64,000 nucleotides of DNA from Cyanobium sp. E1_MAG_00006 (GTDB lineage: Bacteria > Cyanobacteriota > Cyanobacteriia > PCC-6307 > Cyanobiaceae), in assembly GCA_027488975.1 (NCBI GenBank), contig JAIYAQ010000029.1:1-64000 (forward strand), written 5' to 3'. The notes below the pieces were generated by a model. The model did no database searches, had not been told where the DNA came from, and saw only the letters and a list, made by a program, of their open reading frames with translations. Each line of letters starts with the position of its first letter. Within the stretch, counting starts at the first letter, position 1. Below are positions 1 through 5,688 of the stretch, piece by piece. The translations under genes were made by a program, and so were the position numbers.

Positions 1-458
1 CGGTCGCGCTCGACCTGGATGCCGTTCGGGGGACCCATGCAGGTCTTGATGAAGGCAAGCGGGAAGCGGATGTCTTCCAGGCGCAGGTGGCGCAGGGCCT
101 TGAAGCCGAACACGTTGCCAACCAGGGAGGTCAGCACGTTGGTGATGGAACCCTCTTCGAACAAGTCGAGGGGGTAGGCGATGAACGCATAAAAGGCTTC
201 CTTGTCGCCAGGAACGTCTTCGATGCGGTAGCAGCGGCCCTTGTAGAAGTCGAGGTCGGTGAGGAGCTCGGACCACACAGTGGACCAGGTGCCGGTGGAG
301 GATTCAGCAGCCACAGCGGCTGCAACTTCCTCACGGGGCACACCTTCCTGGCCGGTGCACTTGAAGCAGGCCAGCAGGTCGGAATCGAGGGGGACGTAAT
401 CAGGAGTCCAATACGTGTCGCGGTACTCCTTAACCCCAGCGTCGTACTTCTTTGCCAT
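1..458 (-). CDS. rbcL: RuBisCO large subunit, form IA (5' part, cut by window edge)
   Basis: Catalytic large subunit of ribulose-1,5-bisphosphate carboxylase/oxygenase, packed inside the alpha-carboxysome. The first 152 codons are visible: the N-terminus begins [19 protein letters not shown] and continues with [16 protein letters not shown] and [19 protein letters not shown], which are typical form IA (cso-type) RbcL blocks. The gene runs off the left edge, so the active-site lysine and barrel are not in the window. ATG at 458 is preceded by GGAG (466-469) at 7 nt. It lies 74 nt downstream of csoS1 on the same strand, the usual csoS1-cbbL order in alpha-cyanobacteria; cbbS and csoS2 are expected further left. 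The 459-532 gap contains a short hairpin (GCCTT/AAGGC near 512-523) that may process or attenuate the csoS1-rbcL transcript (inference). Confidence 0.97.
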   Translation of the reverse strand, partial: MAKKYDAGVKEYRDTYWTPDYVPLDSDLLACFKCTGQEGVPREEVAAAVAAESSTGTWSTVWSELLTDLDFYKGRCYRIEDVPGDKEAFYAFIAYPLDLFEEGSITNVLTSLVGNVFGFKALRHLRLEDIRFPLAFIKTCMGPPNGIQVERD

Positions 459-532
459 GGAGAATCTCCGGGTCGGTCGAGGGAAAGATGAGTTCAGAGG
501 GATGAGCGGCCTTCAAAGGCTTGGCTCAGACC

Positions 533-847
533 TCAGTCCTTCGAACCAACGAAGCCGGCGCTGCTGTTCAGAGCAGGCTCAACTTCACGGTGGGGGCGGG
601 CAATGATGTGAGCGGCAACCAGGCCATCGCCCACGCGCTCGCAGGCATCAGCGCCGGCGCGCACAGCAGCGTTCACAGCGCCGGTTTCGCCGCGCACCAG
701 AACGGTGACGTAGCCGCCGCCTACGAACTCGCGACCGATCAGGCGCACTTCGGCAGCCTTGGTCATGGCGTCGGCCGCTTCGATCGCGGGGACCAGACCC
801 CGGGTCTCGATCATGCCGAGGGCGATACCCATGGTTTCGTTAGCCAT
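533..847 (-). CDS. csoS1: Alpha-carboxysome major shell protein CsoS1 (BMC-H)
   Basis: 104-residue single-domain bacterial microcompartment protein that forms hexamers tiling the facets of the carboxysome shell. The sequence MANETMGIALGMIETRGLVP, the GREFVGGGYVTVLVRGE pore-loop region and HIIARPHREVEP are hallmarks of CsoS1A/C. I chose ATG at 847 rather than an upstream in-frame start at 886 because it gives the family N-terminus and has AGGAG (854-858) at 6 nt. First shell gene before rbcL; the 848-1074 gap upstream carries a strong palindrome that may be a regulator site. Also called ccmK1 in some picocyanobacterial annotations. Confidence 0.97.
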   Translation of the reverse strand: MANETMGIALGMIETRGLVPAIEAADAMTKAAEVRLIGREFVGGGYVTVLVRGETGAVNAAVRAGADACERVGDGLVAAHIIARPHREVEPALNSSAGFVGSKD

Positions 848-864
848 TACCTGCTCCTGGAGGA

Positions 865-878
865 GGGGTGGAATGTTC
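865..878. repeat. 14-nt motif shared by the csoS1 and sbtA upstream regions (copy 1)
   Basis: GGGGTGGAATGTTC (plus-strand reading) lies in the csoS1 leader just upstream of its ribosome binding site; an identical copy lies at 2507-2520 upstream of sbtA, in the same orientation relative to the minus-strand genes. An exact 14-mer pair can arise by chance in 64 kb, so only the shared position near CCM genes makes it notable. Confidence 0.35.
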
Positions 879-953
879 GCCTGCAACCATGCTCGGCAGC
901 CGAGCCCCCCGTCAAGCCATTTGGGGAGAATGCACCATCACCGTCTTCGCATC

Positions 954-978
954 CACTGATAAGCGGGGCTCATCAGTG
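954..978. promoter_or_regulatory. Perfect T-N11-A palindrome upstream of csoS1 (LysR-type operator candidate)
   Basis: CACTGAT and ATCAGTG (954-960 and 972-978) form a perfect 7-bp inverted repeat separated by 11 nt, with the central T and A spaced as T-N11-A. That is the generic LysR-type regulator motif, and LysR proteins of the CbbR/CcmR/CmpR group control RuBisCO and carbon-uptake genes. It sits about 107 nt upstream of the csoS1 ATG, in the sbtB-csoS1 gap. It could instead be a transcript hairpin, since AGC/GCT inside the spacer can extend the stem. No LysR gene is in the window. Confidence 0.45.
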
Positions 979-1074
979 CATCACAAAACTTTGGAGATGC
1001 TTCTGTCCTGGCCCTGACACACGCCTTGCCCGGTCGCCGTCGCCACGGATCTCCCTGCGACTGCGGCACTGCCC

Positions 1075-1356
1075 TCACAGGGGTTCGGCCTCGGATACGT
1101 ACGCCACGCCACCGTAGTAATCGAGCAGCGGCTGGATCCCCTCACGCAGCTTCGGCAGGATGCCGGTCTCGCAGAACACGATCACGTGGGCGTTCGCCCC
1201 GAGGCCGCTGAAGTCCATCGCTTCGGAAACCGAGCCGTGCGGCCCCTTGCCAGTGACGTGGCGCATCACCGAGTAACCGGGGGCTTCAGCCGCCTCGATG
1301 GCCTTGATGACGGCATCCAGTTCGCGTTCGCTCAGGATCAGATCAACACGTTTCAT
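1075..1356 (-). CDS. sbtB: PII-like bicarbonate-transport regulator SbtB
   Basis: 93-residue ferredoxin-fold PII-superfamily protein that binds adenine nucleotides and controls the bicarbonate transporter SbtA. Visible: MKRVDLILSERELDAVIKAI at the N-terminus, a T-loop region around VTGKGPHGSVSEAMDFSG, ANAHVIVFCE, and the end DYYGGVAYVSEAEPL. It stops soon after the last strand, so the C-terminal redox loop with a CGPxGC motif found in the Synechocystis protein is absent. It begins 4 nt after the sbtA stop codon, so the two are co-transcribed and probably translationally coupled. Confidence 0.9.
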   Translation of the reverse strand: MKRVDLILSERELDAVIKAIEAAEAPGYSVMRHVTGKGPHGSVSEAMDFSGLGANAHVIVFCETGILPKLREGIQPLLDYYGGVAYVSEAEPL

Positions 1357-1360
1357 CGCG

Positions 1361-2362
1361 TCAGCCGGCAGCGGGGAGGAGTTTGTTGATCAGGGCCATG
1401 TACAGCGGAATGCCCACGATGATGTTGAAGGGGAAGGTGACACCCAGCGCCGTGGAGATGTAGAAGCTGGGATTGGCTTCCGGCACCGTCATGCGCATCG
1501 CGGCCGGCACGGCGATGTAGGAGGCGCTGGCGCACAGCACCGTGAACAGCAGGGCATTGCCCGGCTCGAGCCCCAGAGCCTTCGCGATCAGAGCTCCCAC
1601 CAGGGCGTTGCACAGCGGCATCAGCACGGCGAAGCCGATCAGGAAGCTGCCGGCTCGGCGCAGGTCATTGAGCCGCTGGGCGGCCACGATGCCCATGTCC
1701 AGCAGGAAGAAGCTGAGGACTCCGTAGAACAGCTTGTCGGTGAAGGGCAGCATCTTCTCGACGCTATGGGGGCTGTAGCCAGCCACCAGCACGCCGATCA
1801 CCAGGCTGCCCACCAGCAGGAACACCGAGCTGTTGAGGAAGGCCTCGTTGAGTACGGCGCCCCACTGCATGCCGTCGGCGCCGGGCCGTTGCTTGCGCGC
1901 TGGTGCCGCCAGTTTCACCAGCAGCAGCCCCACGATGATCGCGGGCGATTCCATCAGCGCCAGGGCCGCCACCATGAAGCCATCGAAGTGCAGCTTCTGG
2001 GATTCGAGAAAGGTCTCGGCGGTGATGAATGTCACCGCACTGATCGAGCCATAGGTGGCGGCCACGGCGGCCGCGTTGAAACCATCGAGCTTCAGCTTCA
2101 GCACCGCGAAGCTGTAGATCGGCACCAGCAGCGACATCGCCACCGCGGCGGCGATCGTGGGCAGAACCGGCCCACCAAGGCCGCTGTGCTGGAGCTCCAG
2201 GCCACCCTTGAAACCGATCGCCAGAAGGAGATAAAGAGAGAACAGCTTGGGAAGCGGTGCCGGGATCTCCAGATCGGAGCCCACCAGCACGGCGATCACC
2301 CCGAGAAAGAAGAACAGAACCGGCGGGGTGAGCAGGTTCTGCAGAACCAGGCTGGTGTCCAT
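1361..2362 (-). CDS. sbtA: Sodium-dependent bicarbonate transporter SbtA
   Basis: 333-residue inner-membrane Na+/HCO3- symporter that feeds the carboxysome. The start MDTSLVLQNLLTPPVLFFFL, the internally repeated 5+5 helix layout, GGLELQ, TYGSISAVTFITA, ESPAIIVGL and ASASYIAVPAAMRM are SbtA signatures. It is shorter than the roughly 370-residue beta-cyanobacterial enzyme because the central cytosolic loop is short. ATG at 2362 is preferred to an in-frame upstream start at 2428, which would add a non-family leader. It forms an operon with sbtB and diverges from rdgB. Confidence 0.93.
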   Translation of the reverse strand: MDTSLVLQNLLTPPVLFFFLGVIAVLVGSDLEIPAPLPKLFSLYLLLAIGFKGGLELQHSGLGGPVLPTIAAAVAMSLLVPIYSFAVLKLKLDGFNAAAVAATYGSISAVTFITAETFLESQKLHFDGFMVAALALMESPAIIVGLLLVKLAAPARKQRPGADGMQWGAVLNEAFLNSSVFLLVGSLVIGVLVAGYSPHSVEKMLPFTDKLFYGVLSFFLLDMGIVAAQRLNDLRRAGSFLIGFAVLMPLCNALVGALIAKALGLEPGNALLFTVLCASASYIAVPAAMRMTVPEANPSFYISTALGVTFPFNIIVGIPLYMALINKLLPAAG

Positions 2363-2461
2363 GCGGCCCCGGCGTGCCAGATCAGGAAACGCTACGCCGC
2401 CTGCTGCAACGTGTCCGTCGCTGCACACATGGCGGCTGGAACGCTTGCCCCAGCTGGATCC

Positions 2462-2487
2462 CCTGCCTACGGTTCAGCTGAGGCAGG
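2462..2487. promoter_or_regulatory. Inverted repeat upstream of sbtA
   Basis: CCTGCCT and AGGCAGG (2462-2468 and 2481-2487) are perfect 7-bp arms with a 12-nt spacer, about 100 nt upstream of the sbtA ATG. The geometry suits a dimeric regulator such as a LysR-type protein. Its function is inferred only from position. Confidence 0.3.
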
Positions 2488-2506
2488 CACCCCTGGAGTT
2501 TTCCGG

Positions 2507-2520
2507 GGGGTGGAATGTTC
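2507..2520. repeat. 14-nt motif shared by the csoS1 and sbtA upstream regions (copy 2)
   Basis: Identical to 865-878 (GGGGTGGAATGTTC), here about 145 nt upstream of the sbtA start. See copy 1. Confidence 0.35.
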
Positions 2521-2551
2521 AACCCAGCCTGCCTCTCACCCAACCAACGGC

Positions 2552-2584
2552 GGACCTTTACCAGCTCGCGTCAACCAAAGGTCC
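2552..2584. promoter_or_regulatory. Inverted repeat GGACCTTT/AAAGGTCC in the sbtA-rdgB gap
   Basis: Perfect 8-bp arms at 2552-2559 and 2577-2584 separated by 17 nt. It lies roughly midway between the divergent genes, where a shared operator would be expected. Regulator unknown. Confidence 0.35.
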
Positions 2585-2602
2585 AAACCAGTCCAGGGTC
2601 CA

Positions 2603-2630
2603 CAATGGGCGGCTTCGCCGGCCCCCATTG
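2603..2630. other. GC-rich hairpin 50 nt before rdgB
   Basis: CAATGGGCGGC and its near-complement GCCGGCCCCCATTG pair around a TTC loop with a 3-nt bulge. There is no following T-tract, so it is not a convincing terminator; it may be an mRNA leader structure. Confidence 0.3.
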
Positions 2631-2678
2631 CGATCCGCGCGTCTTGCCACTCCGTCCACCATTCCCCAGGCGCCGCCA

Positions 2679-3254
2679 GTGCTGGTGATTGCCAGTGGCA
2701 ATGCCTACAAGGTGGCTGAAATCAGCGTGATGCTCGACGCGGTTGGCCTGGAGGTGCGCCGGCAGCCCGAGGGGCTGGAGATCGAGGAGACCGGCCGCAC
2801 GTACCTCGAGAACGCCCGGCTCAAGGCCGAAACCGTGGCCCAGCTCACTGGTGAGTGGGCCCTTGCCGACGATTCCGGGCTGGAGGTGGATGCTCTCGGC
2901 GGAGCGCCGGGCCTCTACTCCGCCCGTTATGCCCCCACCGATCACGAGCGCATCCATCGCTTGCTCCACGAGCTGGGCAGCACCCCCTACCGCAGCGCCA
3001 GCTTCAACAGCGCCATGGCGCTCGCCGATCCCAGCGGCACCACCGTGCTCGAGTCCCAGGGCATCTGCCGCGGCCAGATCCTCAGCGCACCGCAGGGCCA
3101 TGGCGGCGGTTACGACCCGATCTTCTGGGTGCGCGAGGCCGGCCTCACCTATGCCCAGATGGGCCAGCACCTCAAGGACAAGCTGGGCAGCCGCGGCAAG
3201 GCGGCCCGAGCCCTCGCCCCCGAGCTCAGGCGGCTGCTGGGGTTGAGCCGCTGA
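2679..3254 (+). CDS. rdgB: Non-canonical purine NTP pyrophosphatase, RdgB/HAM1 family
   Basis: Hydrolyses dITP, ITP and XTP to monophosphates, cleaning the nucleotide pool. Seen: LVIASGNAYKVAEI (substrate loop, normally SGNxxK), ALADDSGLEVDALGGAPGLYSARYA, GGYDPIFW and the AQMG...KDKLGSRGKA end. No ATG fits; GTG at 2679 gives 191 residues starting right at the family core, matching the usual length of about 190-200. The open frame extends upstream without homology. Its place between csoS1 and csoS1D is a known alpha-carboxysome synteny (often labelled HAM1), without a known carboxysome role. It converges with csoS1D, leaving 3 nt between stops. Confidence 0.93.
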   Translation: MLVIASGNAYKVAEISVMLDAVGLEVRRQPEGLEIEETGRTYLENARLKAETVAQLTGEWALADDSGLEVDALGGAPGLYSARYAPTDHERIHRLLHELGSTPYRSASFNSAMALADPSGTTVLESQGICRGQILSAPQGHGGGYDPIFWVREAGLTYAQMGQHLKDKLGSRGKAARALAPELRRLLGLSR

Positions 3255-3257
3255 AGT

Positions 3258-4052
3258 TCAGCGCTGGGCGCGGCGGTTGATCTGCTCCACCGAGCGCATG
3301 GCCGCCGCGGCTGCTTCATTCACATCGCCTTCCCAGCCGGCCAGGGTGAGGCGGCCGAATGCTCCCACGGCCTTCACATCCACCACGGTGATGTTGCTGG
3401 CCTTCTCGGCTTCGTTGGCTGCCAGCAGCACGTAACCGGCCGGTTCGGTTTCGAGGATGTACATGCTCATGCCGGCCTGGATCATCGAGCCGCGGCGGTT
3501 CTGGCGGTTGATCAGCACCGCATGGTCCGGCGTGATGGCGCGAATCACCTCGGTCCAGGTGACACTGCAGCGCGTGCGCTGTTCCACGCTGCTGCCGATC
3601 GCCTCCAGCACCACGTCGCCGGAGTGGAGCACGTTGCTCTGGTCGCGGTGGTAGAGCGCCAGCGAGCCGAAGGCCCGCTCCACGATCATCTGGCCGAGAC
3701 GCACCGTGCTGGCCTTGAGGGCGATGTCGGTGACGCGGTGCACCGCCATCCCCGGCGAGACCTCCAGCCAGAGGCAGGCATCGCCCGGAATCGGCAGGAA
3801 GCCCTGGCTCACGGTGCCCATGTAGGCCGCCAGTTGCGGCTGAAGGGAATCGAGAAAGACGTAAGTGCGCAGCTCGATCGACTCGACGGCGCTGGCCTGG
3901 CTCACCAGCCGCGCTTCGCTGTCGGTGGTGATCACGCAGCTGGCCGCCGACGGATGCAGCTCGTCGAGCGGGGTGCCGCTGCCGCTGAAACCCAGGGATG
4001 TTCCGGTGATCTGCACCGCGCCTGCGCGTCGCCTGGAGGTGCGGTCAGCCAA
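3258..4052 (-). CDS. csoS1D: Tandem-BMC carboxysome shell protein CsoS1D
   Basis: Double bacterial-microcompartment-domain protein that forms trimers, which stack face to face and have a large gated central pore thought to pass metabolites through the alpha-carboxysome shell. Seen: [54 protein letters not shown] (the adjacent Glu-Arg pair is the pore gate), then the second domain with [31 protein letters not shown] and [16 protein letters not shown]. The longest reading starts at a TTG (4052, 264 residues); a GTG at 4016 would give 252 residues. The N-terminal 40 residues are poorly conserved in the family, so either is possible. Confidence 0.94.
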   Translation of the reverse strand: MADRTSRRRAGAVQITGTSLGFSGSGTPLDELHPSAASCVITTDSEARLVSQASAVESIELRTYVFLDSLQPQLAAYMGTVSQGFLPIPGDACLWLEVSPGMAVHRVTDIALKASTVRLGQMIVERAFGSLALYHRDQSNVLHSGDVVLEAIGSSVEQRTRCSVTWTEVIRAITPDHAVLINRQNRRGSMIQAGMSMYILETEPAGYVLLAANEAEKASNITVVDVKAVGAFGRLTLAGWEGDVNEAAAAAMRSVEQINRRAQR

Positions 4053-4278
4053 GGAAGGGGCGTGCTCCCGGGGTGGTTGGCGCGCCTGGAGAGCGCGGCC
4101 TGAATGGTTTCCGGCGGGCCCGGCAGCTGCTGGTTCTCAGCTGGCGGGTGGCAGGAGCCCGGCGATCTTACCGCTCGGGGCCTGGATCATCGGACGCTGA
4201 CGCCGCCGGCAAACGGTGGAGCAGACCACAGCGATCGGCCGGGGCGTCGCTAACAAGGGCCTCACCGCCGTTGATCCG

Positions 4279-4587
4279 ATGCTCACGCCTGCCACGCGCC
4301 TGCGTCTCCAGGAGATCCTTCGCCGCATCGGCGAGGACCAGCCGGTGAGCCTGGAGGAGCGCATCGACGTGCAGAAGTTCGCTGATCGCAACCAGGCTGT
4401 GGCCGGCTGGCTGCATCAGGCCCGGCGGCAGCAGCAGGCTCGCAGTTGTGATGGGGTGGATCGCCTGCTGGCGCAGCTGGATCTCGGCAGCGTGGATCCC
4501 GGCCCACTGTTCCGGCCCGATCCGGAGGATCCCGGCGATCTGGGCGACTGGTTTGGGCAGGAGTCGAACCGGCTGCGCCGCAGCTGA
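4279..4587 (+). CDS. Conserved picocyanobacterial hypothetical protein
   Basis: 102 residues if started at ATG 4279 (MLTPATRLRLQEILRRIGED); an in-frame start at 4216 would add 21 unlike residues. Soluble, helical and charged, with LEERIDVQKFADRNQAVAGW in the middle and an acidic, proline-rich tail (FRPDPEDPGDLGDWF). I recognise no catalytic motif. It is the first of two same-strand small genes between csoS1D and ndhF4. The neighbourhood suggests, but does not prove, a link to inorganic-carbon metabolism. Confidence 0.75.
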   Translation: MLTPATRLRLQEILRRIGEDQPVSLEERIDVQKFADRNQAVAGWLHQARRQQQARSCDGVDRLLAQLDLGSVDPGPLFRPDPEDPGDLGDWFGQESNRLRRS

Positions 4588-4596
4588 TCCTGGCCC

Positions 4597-5115
4597 TTGC
4601 GCCGGCGCCTGCAGCCGGTAATTTCCGGCTATTCCTCCGCCGTTGTGCCCGTGGCTGCCAAGCGCTCCTCCTCCACCGGTTCCACCAACGACAGCCGGCC
4701 TCTGCAGGATGCGTCCTACGCCGCCGCCGCCGATGAGCTCAGCGGTGTGAAGCCGGAGCAGGCCCTCGCCCTGGTGGGCATGGGTCTGATGCGCAAGATG
4801 GCTGCCAACGGCGAGCTGCCCTGGATGTGGAGCGAAGCTGAGGACGGCGGCAGCTGTGATGTGGCGAGCCTGCGCCAGCGCCTTGAGCTCACCGATCTCG
4901 CCCTGCGCACCGGCGCCCCCCTATCCACGGCGGAGGTCACCTATCTCATGGGTGCCCGTCCCGGTGGCGAGGCGGTGGAGCGCGGTGGGCTGCGGGCGCG
5001 GCGCCTGAGCCGCAATGTCTGGAAGCTCAGCCAGTCTGAGGGCGCTGCCGGTAGCCGCGAGCGCGACAACGTCAGTTTCGCCAGCTTCAACGACGGCCGC
5101 CGCCGTTTCGCCTAA
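4597..5115 (+). CDS. Conserved hypothetical protein, carboxysome neighbourhood
   Basis: Starts 9 nt after the previous stop if TTG 4597 is used (172 residues); GTG 4645 or 4651 are alternatives and fit better because the intervening residues look unstructured. The body has ELSGVKPEQALALVGMGLMR, a run typical of a short helical DNA- or protein-binding segment, and LSTAEVTYLMGARPGG followed by LRARRLSRNVWKLS. The C-terminus is basic (FNDGRRRFA). No domain is recognised with confidence. Likely co-transcribed with the upstream small gene. Confidence 0.7.
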   Translation: MRRRLQPVISGYSSAVVPVAAKRSSSTGSTNDSRPLQDASYAAAADELSGVKPEQALALVGMGLMRKMAANGELPWMWSEAEDGGSCDVASLRQRLELTDLALRTGAPLSTAEVTYLMGARPGGEAVERGGLRARRLSRNVWKLSQSEGAAGSRERDNVSFASFNDGRRRFA

Positions 5116-5125
5116 GGGCGCACGC

Positions 5126-5497
5126 TCAAGGCAGCTCACCGCCCGCACTGATCTCCCGGTCCCAGGCGGCCACCAGTTCATCGCGCAGCCAGCTCGCCTG
5201 CCCCAGGGCCGCATCCAGCCCTCCCCACCAGTTGATCAGCGCCACCGGCACCGGCATGGCGTTGCACTCCAGTTCAAACGACTGGATCACGTTGTCGTCG
5301 TCCGCCAGCACGGTGATCGTGAACTCCAGCAGCCCCTCCCGCCAGGGATGCAGGCTCACGGTGGTGACGGCCGTGCCCAGTTCAATAGTCCACCACGGGC
5401 CCGCTGGGGCAGGCCGTGGCACACCAGGCTGCACGTCCAGCTTCGCCCAGCCGCGCTGCACCAGCTGATTGAGCAGATCTCGGAGGCTGGAGCGCAT
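5126..5497 (-). CDS. Conserved hypothetical protein, divergent from ndhF4
   Basis: 123 residues from ATG 5497; an open frame to 5611 lacks a good start. Begins MRSSLRDLLNQLVQRGWAKL, continues with a beta-rich centre (PWWTIELGTAVTTVSLHPWR, LLEFTITVLADDDNVIQSFE) and ends with an aromatic segment (INWWGGLDAALGQASWLRDE). No transmembrane helix, signal or catalytic motif is seen. It converges with the preceding unknown gene (10 nt apart) and shares a 190-nt divergent upstream region with ndhF4, so a common regulator is possible. Confidence 0.72.
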   Translation of the reverse strand: MRSSLRDLLNQLVQRGWAKLDVQPGVPRPAPAGPWWTIELGTAVTTVSLHPWREGLLEFTITVLADDDNVIQSFELECNAMPVPVALINWWGGLDAALGQASWLRDELVAAWDREISAGGELP

Positions 5498-5590
5498 TGG
5501 GGCAACCTGCGCTGCTGTGCCTCCGTCATGGCACCGATCGCTGCTGCGCAGCAAGCCGCCGCGGGGGATGCGGCAGAACGGCGGCCCATA

Positions 5591-5607
5591 AGCGGCGCTT
5601 TGCCGCT
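5591..5607. other. Small hairpin in the divergent region before ndhF4
   Basis: AGCGGC and GCCGCT pair around a 5-nt loop GCTTT. It lies about 80 nt upstream of the proposed ndhF4 start and could be a leader structure or operator half. Weak evidence. Confidence 0.25.
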
Positions 5608-5688
5608 GCATAGGTAACGCCTTTGCGGCAGCCGGCCCAATGGCCTGGTGCGGTTTCTACCGTTCCCGTCACTCTGCGAACACCCTGC

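Larger units (their letters stand above)
2363..2678. other. Divergent intergenic region sbtA/rdgB
   Basis: No gene is supported here. The region must hold the promoters of sbtA (minus) and rdgB (plus). It contains three inverted repeats (2462-2487, 2552-2584, 2603-2630) and the second copy of the 14-mer found upstream of csoS1 (2507-2520). Confidence 0.6.

Noticed and set aside
1298-2719. 473-codon plus-strand frame opposite sbtA
   Set aside because: His/Gln/Arg-rich translation typical of antisense frames in GC-rich DNA; the opposite strand encodes SbtA with clear family signatures.
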